From contig NZ_JAUMUL010000006.1 of NCBI RefSeq assembly GCF_030530635.1, forward strand, positions 14,800 through 78,799: a stretch of 64,000 nucleotides of DNA, read 5' to 3'. The notes beneath the pieces are model-generated. The model did no database searches and was not told the DNA's origin. It saw only the letters and a program-made list of their open reading frames with translations. Position 1 is the first letter of the stretch; the number at the start of each line of letters is the position of its first letter. The translations under genes and the position numbers were made by a program. Shown piece after piece: positions 18,273-28,812 of the stretch. This DNA comes from Actinomyces sp. GTDB taxonomy: Bacteria; Actinomycetota; Actinomycetes; Actinomycetales; Actinomycetaceae.

Positions 18273-19735
18273 TCGACCGCACCCTATTCGAGGTCGCTGC
18301 CCTGGCCGGCGGCGAACTTCTTCCGGCCGGCCCGGCCACGGATGCCTTGACCGTTTCCTCGGTGGTGACGGACTCCCGCCGGATCGGCCCCGGGGCCCTG
18401 TTCGTCGCCCTGGCGGGCGAGCGCACCGACGGACACACCCATGTCGGCACGGCCGCGGCCGCCGGTGCCGCCGCCGCCCTGGTCAGCGATGTGGATACCG
18501 CCCGTACCGCCCTGGCGGATGCCGATGTCGCCCTGCCGCTGATCGCGGTGTCGGACACCGTCGCGGCACTCGGAGCGCTCGCCCGGGGTCACCTGACCGA
18601 TCTGCGTCGCCGCGCCGCACGCCGAGGCGGGGCATTGACCGTGGTCGCCGTCACCGGATCGGTCGGTAAGACCACCACGAAGGACCTGACCCGGCAACTG
18701 CTGGCAGCCCAGGCGCCCACCGTCGCCCCGGTGGCCTCTTTCAACAATGAGATCGGACTGCCGCTGACCGTGCTGGAGGCCGATGCCGACACCCGTTACC
18801 TAGTGCTGGAGATGGGTGCATCCGGACCCGGCCACATCGCCTACCTGACGGACATAGCCCCGTTGGATGCCGGCGCCGTTCTGATGGTCGGCCACGCCCA
18901 CATGGAGGGCTTCGGAACGGTGGACGGCGTGGCTCGCGCCAAGAGTGAGATCGTCGGCGGTCTGCTGCCCACCGGTACCGCCGTGCTCAACCACGACGAC
19001 GCCCGTGCCGTCGCCATGGCGGAACTGGCTCCCGCGGTACTGACCTTCTCCGCGGACGGCGCCCCCGACGCCGACATTCGCGCCACGGATGTCGCCCTGG
19101 GCCGGGACGCCCACGCCGTCTTCGACCTGCATCTGCCGGGACGTACCGTCACAGGTGTGCGACTGGCCGTTCCCGGTGCCCACAACGTATCCAACGCCCT
19201 GGCCGCCGTCGGCCTGGCGCTGGCCGCCGGCGCGGATCCCGAGCAGATCGTGGCCTCGCTTGGGACGGCCCGCATGGAGAGTCCGCATCGCATGGACGTG
19301 ACTCGCCTGGGTGGGGACGTGTTGCTCATTGACGACGCCTACAACGCCAACATCGACTCCATGACGGCGGCCCTGGACTCTCTGCGTGCCCTCGCCGGCC
19401 ACCGCCGCCGAGTCGCCATCATCTCCGAGATGCTGGAACTGGGCGACGCCTCGGCCACCGACCACGCCCGTACCGGCGAGTTGGCCGCGGCCGCCGGCGT
19501 GAGCCTACTGATCACCGTCGGTTCCGGCGCCGCCCCGGCGGCCGCCGCCGCCCGAACCGCCGGCGTGAGAGTATTCGAATTGCCCGACGCCGATGCGGCA
19601 CTGGCGGTCCTGGACGCACCAGGCGGTCTGCTGCAAGACGGCGATGCCGTCCTCGTCAAGGGATCCCACGGGTCCGGCGCCTGGCGCCTGGCCGATCACC
19701 TCCGGGACAGTCTCAAGGAGATGCACACCCAATGA
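18269..19735 (+). CDS. murF: UDP-MurNAc-tripeptide-D-Ala-D-Ala ligase MurF
   Basis: The 488-residue Mur ligase adds D-Ala-D-Ala to complete the UDP-MurNAc-pentapeptide. An N-terminal DSRRIGPGALFVAL segment near 33, ATP loop VTGSVGKTTTKDL near 128, FNNEIGLPLTVLE near 158, NVSNALAAVG and the IDDAYNANIDSM segment are all characteristic. The ATG at 18269 overlaps the murE stop (ATGA), and its own stop overlaps mraY in the same way, indicating translational coupling. Confidence 0.95.
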   Translation: MIDRTLFEVAALAGGELLPAGPATDALTVSSVVTDSRRIGPGALFVALAGERTDGHTHVGTAAAAGAAAALVSDVDTARTALADADVALPLIAVSDTVAALGALARGHLTDLRRRAARRGGALTVVAVTGSVGKTTTKDLTRQLLAAQAPTVAPVASFNNEIGLPLTVLEADADTRYLVLEMGASGPGHIAYLTDIAPLDAGAVLMVGHAHMEGFGTVDGVARAKSEIVGGLLPTGTAVLNHDDARAVAMAELAPAVLTFSADGAPDADIRATDVALGRDAHAVFDLHLPGRTVTGVRLAVPGAHNVSNALAAVGLALAAGADPEQIVASLGTARMESPHRMDVTRLGGDVLLIDDAYNANIDSMTAALDSLRALAGHRRRVAIISEMLELGDASATDHARTGELAAAAGVSLLITVGSGAAPAAAAARTAGVRVFELPDADAALAVLDAPGGLLQDGDAVLVKGSHGSGAWRLADHLRDSLKEMHTQ

Positions 19736-20820
19736 CAGCAATCCTCGTGTCCGCGGCGGTTGGCCTGCTGACCACCCTACTTGGGACGCCCCTGCTCATC
19801 CGTTTCCTCCACAAGCGTGAGTACGGGCAGTTCATCCGGCAGGACGGCCCCCAGGGCCATTTCACTAAACGCGGTACGCCCACCATGGGTGGACTGGTCA
19901 TCATCGTTGCCACGGCGCTCGGTTACGCGGTGGCCAACCTGATCGAATTACGCACCCCGCATGCCAGCGGCGTGCTGTTGCTCTTCCTGATCGCCGGGCT
20001 GGGGCTGATCGGCTTCCTGGACGACTTCGCGAAGATCTCCAAGCAGCGCTCGCTGGGGCTCAGCCCCTGGCAGAAGATTCTCGGCCAGGCATTCATCGGC
20101 ATCACCTTCTCAGTCGTGGCGCTGAACTTCGCCAACCGAAATGGGCTCACCCCCGCTTCCACCAGGATCTCCTTCGCTCGCGACTCGAACCTGGATCTGG
20201 CCTTCGCCGGCGCTGTAGGCGGCATCATCCTGTTCACCATCTGGTCCAACTTCCTGATCACCGCCTGGTCCAACGCCGTTAATCTCACCGACGGGCTCGA
20301 CGGTCTGGCTGCAGGTTCCTCCGCCATGGTGTTCGCCGCCTACACCCTCATCGGGGTGTGGCAGACCAACCAGTCGTGCACCTACGGGCACGGCGACGTG
20401 GTCGCCACCCTGTGCTATCAGACCCGTGACCCGCGGGACATGGCCATGATCGCCGCCGCCCTCATGGGCGCCTGCTTCGGCTTCCTGTGGTGGAATGCCT
20501 CACCCGCCAAGATCTTCATGGGAGACACCGGCTCTCTGGCCCTGGGTGGTGCTGTGGCCGGGCTGTCCATCCTCACCCGCACCGAGTTCCTGGCCGTGCT
20601 CATCGGCGGTCTGTTCGTCGCCGAGGTCATGAGCGACATCATCCAGGTGGTCTCCTTCAAATCGACCGGCAAGCGGGTATTCCGTATGGCCCCGCTGCAC
20701 CACCACTTCGAATTGGGCGGCTGGACCGAGGTCAATGTCGTCATCCGTTTCTGGATCATCACCGGCGTGTGCGTAGTACTCGGCCTGGGGCTGTTCTACG
20801 CCGAGTACCTGGTCTCCTAG
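19732..20820 (+). CDS. mraY: Phospho-MurNAc-pentapeptide translocase MraY
   Basis: The 362-residue polytopic enzyme transfers phospho-MurNAc-pentapeptide to undecaprenyl phosphate, making lipid I at the inner face of the membrane. About ten hydrophobic segments are visible. Family motifs are TPTMGGLV near 46, the GFLDDFAKI aspartate pair near 97, [15 protein letters not shown] near 183, [12 protein letters not shown] near 262 and [13 protein letters not shown] near 322. ATGA overlap with murF; 91 bp then separate it from murD. Confidence 0.97.
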   Translation: MTAILVSAAVGLLTTLLGTPLLIRFLHKREYGQFIRQDGPQGHFTKRGTPTMGGLVIIVATALGYAVANLIELRTPHASGVLLLFLIAGLGLIGFLDDFAKISKQRSLGLSPWQKILGQAFIGITFSVVALNFANRNGLTPASTRISFARDSNLDLAFAGAVGGIILFTIWSNFLITAWSNAVNLTDGLDGLAAGSSAMVFAAYTLIGVWQTNQSCTYGHGDVVATLCYQTRDPRDMAMIAAALMGACFGFLWWNASPAKIFMGDTGSLALGGAVAGLSILTRTEFLAVLIGGLFVAEVMSDIIQVVSFKSTGKRVFRMAPLHHHFELGGWTEVNVVIRFWIITGVCVVLGLGLFYAEYLVS

Positions 20821-20911
20821 GACTCAGCCTCGGCCCCGCGCCCCGGAGCCGTCGCCCGCAGGCGTCCAGTATCAACAACCAGTCACCGTCAAGCAGAGGT
20901 CAAAGGCAGCG

Positions 20912-22438
20912 ATGAGCAGCAGTACATCGGTTGAGGCGCTTATCGGGGCGCGCGTGGGAGTGATCGGACTCGGCCGCACCGGGCTCGCCGTCGTCGACGT
21001 ACTGACCGGTTTGGGCGCCCAGGTGACGGTATTCGACGCCCGGCAAGGTGCCGTCGACGCCGTGGCCAGTACGCTCGGCGCCACTACGGCCTCCCGCCTG
21101 GCCGGTGCCGTCGTGGGCGACGATGCAAGGATCGCCGCTGCCATCAACGATTCGCGCGTGCGTCTGCTCATCGTCTCGCCCGGTGTGCCGGCAACCGGAC
21201 CGGTGTTGGCCGCCGCCCGCGCCCAGAAGATCGAGATCTGGAGCGAAATCGAACTGGCCTGGCGGTTCCAGCGCGCCTCCGCGCGGCCCGACGTTCCCTG
21301 GCTGGCAGTGACCGGCACTGACGGCAAGACCACCACCGTCGGCATGCTCGCAGCCATCCTGGCCGCAGCCGGCCTGGACGCGCCCGCGGTCGGCAACATC
21401 GGCGCTCCGGCCATCACCACGGTTGGCTCGGGACATCCTGACGTCCTGGCCGTGGAGCTGTCCAGCTTCCAGCTGCACTCGACCCACACCCTCAGCCCCT
21501 TGGCCGCCACTTGCCTTAACGTCGCCCCCGACCACCTGGACTGGCACGGTTCCCTGGCGGCGTACACGGCCGACAAGGCGCGCATCTACGCCCGCACCCG
21601 CCGTGCGGCCGTCTACAACGCCGCCGACGCCGCCACCGTGACCATGGTTGAAGACGCCGACGTGGCCCCGGGCTGCCGTGCCATCGGCTTCACCGCCTCC
21701 GCACCGGCGCTCGGTCAGATCGGTCGCGTCGAGGACATCCTCGTCGACCGCGCCTACCACGCCGATCGGCGCCGCAGCGGAGCCGAACTCGGCACCCTGG
21801 CGGACCTGGCCCACCTCGCCCCCGGGGGTGACGCCGCTCGCCTGCCCGTCCACGTCGTCGCCGACGCCCTGGCCGCGGCCGCCCTGGCCCTGGCCACCGA
21901 TGCGGTCGCCGCCGACCCGACGGCGATCGCCCGCGGTCTGCGCGCCTACCAATCCGGTGCCCACCGCATCGTCACCGTCGCACAGGGCCGGGGCGTTACC
22001 TGGATCGACGACTCCAAAGCCACCAATCCCCACTCCGCCCAGGCCGCCCTGACCGCCCTGCCCGAGGGCACCGGTGTGTGGATCGTCGGCGGCCAGACCA
22101 AGGGCGTCTCCTTCCAGGAGTTGGTGCGGGCTGTCACCCCTCACCTGCGCGGAGCCGTCGTCATCGGGCGCGACCAGACCACCGTGCTGGAGGCGCTGGC
22201 CAAGCAGGCGCCGGGACTACCCGTGACCACGATCCCGGATGGGAGCCCCGAAGCCGTCACCGACGCCGCGGTCGCTGCGGCGGACGTCATGGCCCGCCCC
22301 GGTGATACCGTCATGCTCGCCCCCGCCTGCGCCTCCTGGGATCAGTTCGATTCCTACGCCCAGCGTGGCGAACTGTTCGCGCGGGCCGCCGCCCACCGGG
22401 CACGGCGCAGCGCCTCCGCCGAAGAGGGGGACCACTGA
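20912..22438 (+). CDS. murD: UDP-MurNAc-L-Ala:D-Glu ligase MurD
   Basis: The 508-residue ligase adds D-Glu to UDP-MurNAc-L-Ala. The N-terminal dinucleotide-like [11 protein letters not shown] fold binds UDP. The ATP loop [14 protein letters not shown] is near 131, ELSSFQLH near 183, [11 protein letters not shown] near 204 and [13 protein letters not shown] near 363. The family is usually about 450 residues; the extra length comes partly from a variable insert around residues 245-305. AGAGG lies before the ATG. ftsW starts one base after its stop codon. Confidence 0.95.
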   Translation: MSSSTSVEALIGARVGVIGLGRTGLAVVDVLTGLGAQVTVFDARQGAVDAVASTLGATTASRLAGAVVGDDARIAAAINDSRVRLLIVSPGVPATGPVLAAARAQKIEIWSEIELAWRFQRASARPDVPWLAVTGTDGKTTTVGMLAAILAAAGLDAPAVGNIGAPAITTVGSGHPDVLAVELSSFQLHSTHTLSPLAATCLNVAPDHLDWHGSLAAYTADKARIYARTRRAAVYNAADAATVTMVEDADVAPGCRAIGFTASAPALGQIGRVEDILVDRAYHADRRRSGAELGTLADLAHLAPGGDAARLPVHVVADALAAAALALATDAVAADPTAIARGLRAYQSGAHRIVTVAQGRGVTWIDDSKATNPHSAQAALTALPEGTGVWIVGGQTKGVSFQELVRAVTPHLRGAVVIGRDQTTVLEALAKQAPGLPVTTIPDGSPEAVTDAAVAAADVMARPGDTVMLAPACASWDQFDSYAQRGELFARAAAHRARRSASAEEGDH

Positions 22439-22439
22439 C

Positions 22440-23732
22440 ATGGCGGCCGCCGAGACTCCCGCCGCCCGGCGCCGCAGGTCCGGCTGGTGGCGTCAACGCA
22501 GGGGAGGGGACGGCCCCGTCAAGGGCGAGAGCACCACCCTGAGCTACTACGCCCTGCTCATCGCCACACTGGCCCTGCTCGCCCTGGGGCTCATCATGGT
22601 CTTCTCGGTGCAGTCTGTTACTACGGCCGCTGAGGGCGGCAACGCCTTCACCACTTTCACCAAGTACTTGGCCTTCGCCGCCGTCGGCCTGGTCGGCATG
22701 GTCGTCCTGTCCCGGCTGTCGCTGCGAATGCTCAAACGCTTGTCATGGCTGGTGCTCCTACTCGCCTTCGGCCTGCAACTGCTGGTGTTCGTACCCGGCG
22801 TCGGCATCGACGTGTACGGAAACCGCAACTGGATCACCCTGCCCGCCGGCCTGGGCACCGCCCAGCCCTCGGAGTTCATTAAGCTGGGACTGTGCCTGTA
22901 CCTGGGCGTCATGGTGTCCACCCGTCAGGACGCCTTCCTGGAGGGCGTGAACACCTGGAGGAAGTTCGCCCGCCTGCTCGGCTGGATCGTGGTTCCGGCC
23001 GGCATCGGCATCGGACTGGTTATGGCCGGGGGCGATCTGGGTACCGTGATCATACTCACCGCCCTGGTTGCCGGTGCCTTGTGGATGGGCGGGCTCGGCT
23101 GGCGCTGGTTCGCCACCCTGGGGTCGGTGGGCCTGGTCGGCTTCGCCGCCGCGTCCATGCTGTCGGCCAACCGTCGCGCCCGCATCCTGTCCTGGCTGCA
23201 TCCGGAGCGATACGACCCGCTCGACGTCGGCTACCAGCCCCTGCACGGGCGCTATGCCCTGGGCACCGGTGGCTGGTGGGGAGTGGGGCCCGGATCCTCC
23301 CGGCAGAAGTGGGGGTACTTGACCCAGGCGGACTCCGACTACATCTTCGCCGTCCTCGGTGAGGAGTTCGGACTGGTCGGCGCCCTGTTGGTGATATTCC
23401 TGTTCGCCGTCGTCGGCTGGTGCGGCATGCGCATCATCCGCCGCAGCGATTCCCTGTACGTCTCGGTGGTCACCGGTGGCATCCTGAGCTGGATCGTCGG
23501 GCAGGCCCTGATCAACATGAGTGTGGTGGTCGGGCTGCTGCCCGTGTTGGGTGTGCCCCTGCCACTTATCAGTGCCGGCGGATCAGCGCTGGTATCCGTA
23601 CTGCTCGCCGTCGGTGTGCTGCTCGCCTTCGCCCGCAATGAGCCCGGTGCCCCGGAGGCGCTGCGCTCCCGCACCGGTGCTGTACGCCGTACGCTGGCAG
23701 TCATCGCCCCGCGCAGGAGGAAACGTGTCTGA
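22440..23732 (+). CDS. ftsW: Septal peptidoglycan glycosyltransferase FtsW (SEDS)
   Basis: The 430-residue SEDS protein has a basic N-terminus and about ten membrane helices. It polymerises lipid II at the septum with FtsI. Motifs include NRNWITLP near 122, QPSEFIKLGLCLYLG near 135, GGDLGTV near 192, QQ-less loop PLHGRYALGTGGWWGVGPG near 265, EEFGLVGALL near 303 and PLPLISAGGSALV near 370. The ATG at 22440 is one base past murD and is preceded by GAAGAGGGGGA. The GTG of murG lies inside its last codons. Confidence 0.95.
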   Translation: MAAAETPAARRRRSGWWRQRRGGDGPVKGESTTLSYYALLIATLALLALGLIMVFSVQSVTTAAEGGNAFTTFTKYLAFAAVGLVGMVVLSRLSLRMLKRLSWLVLLLAFGLQLLVFVPGVGIDVYGNRNWITLPAGLGTAQPSEFIKLGLCLYLGVMVSTRQDAFLEGVNTWRKFARLLGWIVVPAGIGIGLVMAGGDLGTVIILTALVAGALWMGGLGWRWFATLGSVGLVGFAAASMLSANRRARILSWLHPERYDPLDVGYQPLHGRYALGTGGWWGVGPGSSRQKWGYLTQADSDYIFAVLGEEFGLVGALLVIFLFAVVGWCGMRIIRRSDSLYVSVVTGGILSWIVGQALINMSVVVGLLPVLGVPLPLISAGGSALVSVLLAVGVLLAFARNEPGAPEALRSRTGAVRRTLAVIAPRRRKRV

Positions 23733-24963
23733 CCACCCCAACCCGGACCACGCCACGGTCGACCCTTCCGGACGGCCGTTGCGAGTGCTGCTTGCAGGCG
23801 GCGGCACCGCCGGCCACATCAATCCCCTGCTGGCCACCGCCGCCGCGCTGCGCAACGATGCGGCCGGGGGTGACCCGGAAACCGGCATCCTGGTACTGGG
23901 CACCAAGGAGGGGCTGGAAGCACGTCTGGTCCCGGAGGCCGGCTACGAGTTGGCCCATGTGCCCCGCGTGCCCATGCCCCGGCGCCCTACCGGGGATCTG
24001 CTGCTGCTCCCGCGGCGCCTGCGCCGCGCGGTGGCGGCCGCCGGCCAGGCCATCACGCAGGTCGGGGCCGACGTGGTCGTCGGCTTCGGCGGTTTCGTCT
24101 CCACCCCTGCCTATCTGGCCGCCCGCAGTGCCGGCGTTCCCGTGGTCATCCACGAGCAGAACGCCCGCCCCGGACTGGCCAATCGTCTGGGTGCCCGCTG
24201 GGCCGCCGCCGTCGCCCTCACCTTCGCATCCACCCCGCTGGCCGCCTCGCACGGACGTACGGAGGTCACCGGCCTGCCGCTGCGGCCCGCCATCGCCGGC
24301 CTGGTAGGCCGTCTTCACGCCGATGCCGACGCCGCCCGTCGGGAGGGTGCCGCGGCCCTCGGACTGGACCCGCAAGCCCCCACGCTGTTGGTAACCGGCG
24401 GTTCACTTGGTGCTCAGCACCTGAACGAGGTCATGTGCGACTGCATTGGGCGACTGCCCGAGAACCTGCAAGTACTGCACTTGACGGGCCGTAACAAGGA
24501 TGCACCCGTGCGCAACGCCTTGGAACAGGTCGGAGTCGATGCACCCGGAATCCTCGAGCGTTATCACGTCCTGGAATACCTCACCGCCATGGAACACGCC
24601 TACGCATGCGCCGACGGCGTTATTTGCCGCTCCGGAGCCGGCACCGTGGCCGAGCTGACCGCCCTCGGGCTGCCCGCCCTGTACGTACCCCTGCCTATCG
24701 GCAACGGTGAGCAGCGGCTCAATGCCGCCGACTGTGTGGCGGCGGGAGGCGGACAACTGGTCAGCGATGCCGATCTGGGCGGTGATGACGTGATGGCCTT
24801 CACCGCGCTGCTCACCGACTCCGACCGGCGTCGACAGGCGGCCGTGGCCGCCGCCTCCACGGGGGTGCGGGACGGGGCCGAGCGCCTGGCCGCACTGATT
24901 CGCTACGTAGCCGCCGGCGATTCGGCCGACGGCCCTGCAGATGACACCGAGAATCAGGAGTAG
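23725..24963 (+). CDS. murG: Lipid II synthase MurG (undecaprenyl-PP-MurNAc GlcNAc transferase)
   Basis: The 412-residue GT28-family enzyme adds GlcNAc to lipid I on the inner membrane face. The GGGTAGHINPLLA loop is near 23, HEQNARPGLANR near 143, TGGSLGAQHLNE near 223 and SGAGTVAELTALGLPALYVPLP near 303. The GTG at 23725 has AGGAGG five bases upstream and overlaps the ftsW stop; longer frames run back into ftsW. It is about 40-50 residues longer than the E. coli protein because of the N-terminus and an acidic tail. Confidence 0.95.
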   Translation: MSDHPNPDHATVDPSGRPLRVLLAGGGTAGHINPLLATAAALRNDAAGGDPETGILVLGTKEGLEARLVPEAGYELAHVPRVPMPRRPTGDLLLLPRRLRRAVAAAGQAITQVGADVVVGFGGFVSTPAYLAARSAGVPVVIHEQNARPGLANRLGARWAAAVALTFASTPLAASHGRTEVTGLPLRPAIAGLVGRLHADADAARREGAAALGLDPQAPTLLVTGGSLGAQHLNEVMCDCIGRLPENLQVLHLTGRNKDAPVRNALEQVGVDAPGILERYHVLEYLTAMEHAYACADGVICRSGAGTVAELTALGLPALYVPLPIGNGEQRLNAADCVAAGGGQLVSDADLGGDDVMAFTALLTDSDRRRQAAVAAASTGVRDGAERLAALIRYVAAGDSADGPADDTENQE

Positions 24964-24968
24964 AACCA

Positions 24969-26492
24969 GTGACCGCGGAGCACGTTTCCAACAGCGCGCC
25001 GAGCCCGGTGCGGCTACCTGCGGCGGCCGAGGACCTGGCCGGCCGGGTTTTTCACCTCATCGGTGTGGGCGGCGCCGGCATGAGTGTGGTCGCCCAGATC
25101 CTGGTCCAGCGCGGAGCCTCCGTCACCGGCTCGGACGCCGGCGGGGGCGAGGCCTTTGACCAGCTGCGGCGCCAGGGTGTGGATGTGCGCCTGGGGCATG
25201 ACGCCGCCAATCTGCCCCCGGACGCCACCGTGGTGGTATCCACGGCCATCAAGGACTCCAACCCCGAACTGCTGCGGGCGCGGGAGCGGGGCCAGGCCGT
25301 CATCCACCGCTCCGAGGCCCTGGCGCTGGCGGCTCGCGACCGTGCCTTCATCGCCGTAGCCGGTGCTCACGGCAAGACCACCACCTCTGCGATGCTCGCC
25401 CAGGCGCTCACCACCGCAGGCCAGGACCCTTCCTTCGCCGTCGGGGGAGTGGTCCGGTCCCTGCGCACCGGTGCCCACCTGGGCGGTGGACGCGCCTTCG
25501 TCGCCGAGGCCGACGAGTCCGATCGCTCCTTCCTGAACTACATGCCCGCCATCGAGATCGTCACCAACATCGAGCCCGACCACCTCGACAACTACGGCAC
25601 ACCCGAGGCCTTTGCGGAGGCCTTCGTCTCCTTCTCGAAGCGCCTGGAGCCCGGCGGCCTGCTCATCGCCTGTGCCGACGACTCCGGCGCCCGTCGGCTC
25701 GCCCGGACCGCGGCGGCGGCCGGTACTCGCGTGACCACCTACGGCACTACCGCCCCCGCCGACATCCCTGACGGACCGGTTGTCGGCGCAGCCCACGTGC
25801 GCGTGGCGATCACCTCCCGCCATGCCGGCGGTACGCGCGCCGTACTGACCCGCTGGCAGGCCGACGCCGACGTACCCTCCCTGGGGCCGTTGTCCCTGGA
25901 ATCGGCCATCCCCGGCGACCACGTAGTCCTCAACGCCGCCGGTGCCTGGGAGGCCGGTTATGAACTGGGCGTGGAGCCGCAGGCCATGGCCGACGCCCTG
26001 AGCGGCTTCGCAGGCACCGGGCGGCGCTTCGAGGAGCGCGGCGAGAAGGCCGGTGTCCGCGTCATTGACGATTACGCCCACCACCCCACCGAGATCGAGA
26101 CGCTGCTCGCGGCCGCACGGGAAGTTGCCGAGGCCCGCCACGGACGCGTCATCGCCCTGTTCCAACCGCACTTGTTCTCCCGCACCCGCAACTTCGCCGA
26201 ACGCTTCGGTGCGGCCCTGGCCGCGGCTGAACATACGATCGTCACCGGCGTCTATCCGGCTCGCGAAGCACAGGCGGACTTCCCCGATGTCACCGGACAG
26301 CTGGTGGTCGACCACACCGCGGGCCAGGCCCGCTACATCGCCGAGCCCGAGGCCGCCGCCCGTGCGGCCGCTGAAGTCGCCCGCCCCGGTGACCTGATCC
26401 TCACGATCGGCGCCGGAGACGTTACCCGGCTGGGCTCAGTCATTCTGGATGCGCTTGCCGCCCGCTGCGAGCCGGACCAGGCTAATGCGTAA
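24969..26492 (+). CDS. murC: UDP-MurNAc-L-alanine ligase MurC
   Basis: The 507-residue ligase makes UDP-MurNAc-L-Ala, the first committed amino-acid addition. The GVGGAGMSVVAQIL loop near 36, ATP loop AGAHGKTTTSAML near 132, EADESDRSFL near 179, NIEPDHLDNYG near 198 and DDYAHHPTEI near 365 identify it. GTG start with CAGGAG upstream, six bases after murG. The ftsQ ATG overlaps its end. The usual next gene murB is not here. Confidence 0.95.
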   Translation: MTAEHVSNSAPSPVRLPAAAEDLAGRVFHLIGVGGAGMSVVAQILVQRGASVTGSDAGGGEAFDQLRRQGVDVRLGHDAANLPPDATVVVSTAIKDSNPELLRARERGQAVIHRSEALALAARDRAFIAVAGAHGKTTTSAMLAQALTTAGQDPSFAVGGVVRSLRTGAHLGGGRAFVAEADESDRSFLNYMPAIEIVTNIEPDHLDNYGTPEAFAEAFVSFSKRLEPGGLLIACADDSGARRLARTAAAAGTRVTTYGTTAPADIPDGPVVGAAHVRVAITSRHAGGTRAVLTRWQADADVPSLGPLSLESAIPGDHVVLNAAGAWEAGYELGVEPQAMADALSGFAGTGRRFEERGEKAGVRVIDDYAHHPTEIETLLAAAREVAEARHGRVIALFQPHLFSRTRNFAERFGAALAAAEHTIVTGVYPAREAQADFPDVTGQLVVDHTAGQARYIAEPEAAARAAAEVARPGDLILTIGAGDVTRLGSVILDALAARCEPDQANA

Positions 26493-27414
26493 ACCGGATG
26501 CGCCCCGACCCCGCGGCGCAAAGAAGCCGATTGTGCGGGCAGATGCGGGTGACGTGGCCGGAGCCGAATCCGCTGCGACGCCTTCCGCCGCAGCTGCCGG
26601 GCGAGCGGGTGGTGTCGCCATCCACGGCCCTGGCGGCGCCGGGCGGCCCTTGTCGGCCTTGGCGGATCAGCGGAACCGGGTCGTCTCCACCGGTTTGACG
26701 GACCGGCTCGACGAGCGTCGCCGTGCCCGCCGTCGGCTGCACCGGGGGTGGCTGATACGCGCGGGCGCCGTTGCGGCGGTGGCGGTGCTGGTCGTATGGG
26801 CGTGCCTGTTCTCGCCTCTGTTGGCGTTGCGCACCGCTGATATCACCGTTACGGGTGGTGACGGCGCGGTTGATGCCGCCGCGGTACAGGAGTCACTGGC
26901 CGCACATGCCGGCCGGTCTTTGCTGCGCCTGGATGTGGACGCCCTGGGTGAGCAGGTGGCCGACTCCCTGGTGCGGGTGCGGGAGGCGGAGGTGACCCGC
27001 TCCTGGCCCCATGGCCTGGCGGTGACACTGACCATGCGCGTGCCGGTCGCCGTCCGTTCGACCGACGCCGGCCATCAGGTGCTCGACGATGAGGCGGTGG
27101 TCCTGGATACGGTGAGTCAGGCTCCCGAGGGCCTGGCGGTCATCCAGGCCGAGCCCGGGCAGGAGTTGTCACAGGCGCAGGTGTCGGCGGTGACCGAGGC
27201 GATCGGCAGCTTGAGCGCCCAGGTGCGGGCGCGGGTGGCCACGGGAGCGGTTTCTGGCACCGGGCGGGTGACGTTGACCATGGTCGGCGGTGCCACCGTT
27301 GTGTGGGGTGAAGCGACTGATAATGAACTGAAGGCGCGGGTGTTGGAGGTACTGCTCGGGCAGGAGGCGCAGACATATGACGTGTCCAGCCCGCATAGTC
27401 CGACGACCTCCTGA
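26485..27414 (+). CDS. ftsQ: Cell division protein FtsQ (POTRA domain)
   Basis: The 309-residue protein has a long basic cytoplasmic N-terminus, one membrane helix at about 91-114 and an extracytoplasmic POTRA domain directly after it (ALRTADITVTGGDG onward), followed by the FtsQ domain with the SWPHGLAVTLTMRVPVAV strand pair. It bridges FtsL/DivIC to the divisome. The ATG at 26485 overlaps the murC stop and is preceferred to an upstream ATG inside murC. The next gene is ftsZ after 147 bp holding a separate promoter signal. Confidence 0.9.
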   Translation: MRKPDAPRPRGAKKPIVRADAGDVAGAESAATPSAAAAGRAGGVAIHGPGGAGRPLSALADQRNRVVSTGLTDRLDERRRARRRLHRGWLIRAGAVAAVAVLVVWACLFSPLLALRTADITVTGGDGAVDAAAVQESLAAHAGRSLLRLDVDALGEQVADSLVRVREAEVTRSWPHGLAVTLTMRVPVAVRSTDAGHQVLDDEAVVLDTVSQAPEGLAVIQAEPGQELSQAQVSAVTEAIGSLSAQVRARVATGAVSGTGRVTLTMVGGATVVWGEATDNELKARVLEVLLGQEAQTYDVSSPHSPTTS

Positions 27415-27495
27415 CACGCCGAACCCAAATACCTCCGCGGCGGGAAGTAGCTCATAGCGTTGGGCACGTCATCGGAAGAATGACATAAGTATACA

Positions 27496-27521
27496 CCTCG
27501 ACTTCAGGTTGAAGGTTGAGG
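27496..27521 (+). promoter_or_regulatory. Inverted repeat in the ftsZ leader, candidate MerR-type (FtsR-like) site
   Basis: CTTCA-GGT-TGAAG (27502-27514) is a perfect 5-bp-arm repeat inside a longer imperfect one flanked by CCTC and GAGG. Just upstream is TATACA (27490-27495), a possible -10. FtsR is a conserved actinobacterial MerR-family regulator reported to control ftsZ in Corynebacterium; assigning this site to it is inference. The ACTTCAGGTT core resembles the complement of the sites before both divIVA copies. Confidence 0.5.
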
Positions 27522-27561
27522 GGAGTCCTCCGGGACTCGGCATCAAACGCGGAGGCAGACA

Positions 27562-28809
27562 GTGGCGGAATCGCAGCACTATCAAGCAGTCATCAAGGTG
27601 GTGGGCGTCGGCGGCGGCGGCGTCAACGCCGTCAACCGCATGATCGAGGCCGGCCTGCGCGGCGTCGAGTTCATCGCCGTCAACACCGACGCCCAGGCGC
27701 TGCTCATGTCTGATGCTGACACCAAGCTGGATGTCGGCCGTAATCTCACCCGTGGTCTCGGGGCCGGTGCGGACCCGACCATCGGCCGTAAGGCCGCCGA
27801 GGACCACGAGGACGATATCCAGGAGGCGCTCGAGGGCGCGGACATGGTTTTCGTCACCGCCGGCGAGGGTGGTGGGACCGGCACCGGCGCCGCTCCCATC
27901 GTCGCGAAGGTGGCACGCTCCCTGGGTGCGCTCACCATTGGCGTGGTCACTCGGCCATTCGCCTTCGAGGGGAGGCGCCGCGCCACTCAGGCCGAGGACG
28001 GGGTGACCAATCTGCGCGCCGAGGTGGACACCCTCATCGTCATCCCCAACGACCGGTTGCTGCAGATCGCCGACCGCAATATCAGCGTCGTCGACGCCTT
28101 CAAGCAGGCCGACCAGGTGCTGTTGCAAGGGGTTCAGGGCATCACCGAACTGATCACTACTCCCGGTCTGATCAATGTGGACTTCAACGATGTCAAGTCC
28201 GTCATGCAGGACGCCGGGAGCGCGCTGATGGGTATCGGCTCCGCGACCGGAGAGGACCGGGCCCTGACCGCCACCGAGCAGGCAATCGCCTCGCCGCTGC
28301 TGGAATCCTCAATCGACGGCGCCCACGGTGTCCTGCTGTTCTTCCAGGGAGGAAGCGACCTGGGGCTGTTCGAGATCTCGGAGGCTGCCAACCTGGTGCG
28401 TGAAGCCGTCCACCCGGAGGCGAACATCATCTTCGGCAATGTGGTCGACGGTGCCCTGGGAGATGAGGTGCGCGTCACGGTCATTGCCGCTGGTTTTGAC
28501 GAGGATCCGGTCACCGACTCCGGTGCCCGCGGGGCGAACCTGTCACGGGCGGCCGCCGCCGCGACCCCTGCTCGCACCGCCCAGACCCCCGCCCGCGCCG
28601 CCAACCCCGCCACGCCGCCTCGGGGCGCCCATGCCGCGGAGAATCCGGTTACTCGGCCCGTGTCCGCGGTTCCGGCCCCTGCCACGGCGGAGGTCCCGAC
28701 CTACGTGGACGACTCCCGGCCGGAGGAGGAGCCCGAGCTGACCGTGCCACGGGTGATCGGTGTCGACGCCGAGAAGGACGATATCGACCTGCCTGACTTC
28801 CTGCGCTGA
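27562..28809 (+). CDS. ftsZ: Cell division GTPase FtsZ
   Basis: The 415-residue tubulin homologue builds the Z-ring. [13 protein letters not shown] near 13, the GTP signature [10 protein letters not shown] near 103-112, the T5-T6 PNDRLL region near 158 and [11 protein letters not shown] near 206 are present. After residue 320 comes an Ala/Pro-rich linker, then the conserved C-terminal [10 protein letters not shown] peptide that binds SepF. GTG start with GCGGAGG upstream. No ftsA lies in the cluster, as usual in actinobacteria. Confidence 0.98.
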   Translation: MAESQHYQAVIKVVGVGGGGVNAVNRMIEAGLRGVEFIAVNTDAQALLMSDADTKLDVGRNLTRGLGAGADPTIGRKAAEDHEDDIQEALEGADMVFVTAGEGGGTGTGAAPIVAKVARSLGALTIGVVTRPFAFEGRRRATQAEDGVTNLRAEVDTLIVIPNDRLLQIADRNISVVDAFKQADQVLLQGVQGITELITTPGLINVDFNDVKSVMQDAGSALMGIGSATGEDRALTATEQAIASPLLESSIDGAHGVLLFFQGGSDLGLFEISEAANLVREAVHPEANIIFGNVVDGALGDEVRVTVIAAGFDEDPVTDSGARGANLSRAAAAATPARTAQTPARAANPATPPRGAHAAENPVTRPVSAVPAPATAEVPTYVDDSRPEEEPELTVPRVIGVDAEKDDIDLPDFLR

Positions 28810-28812
28810 GCC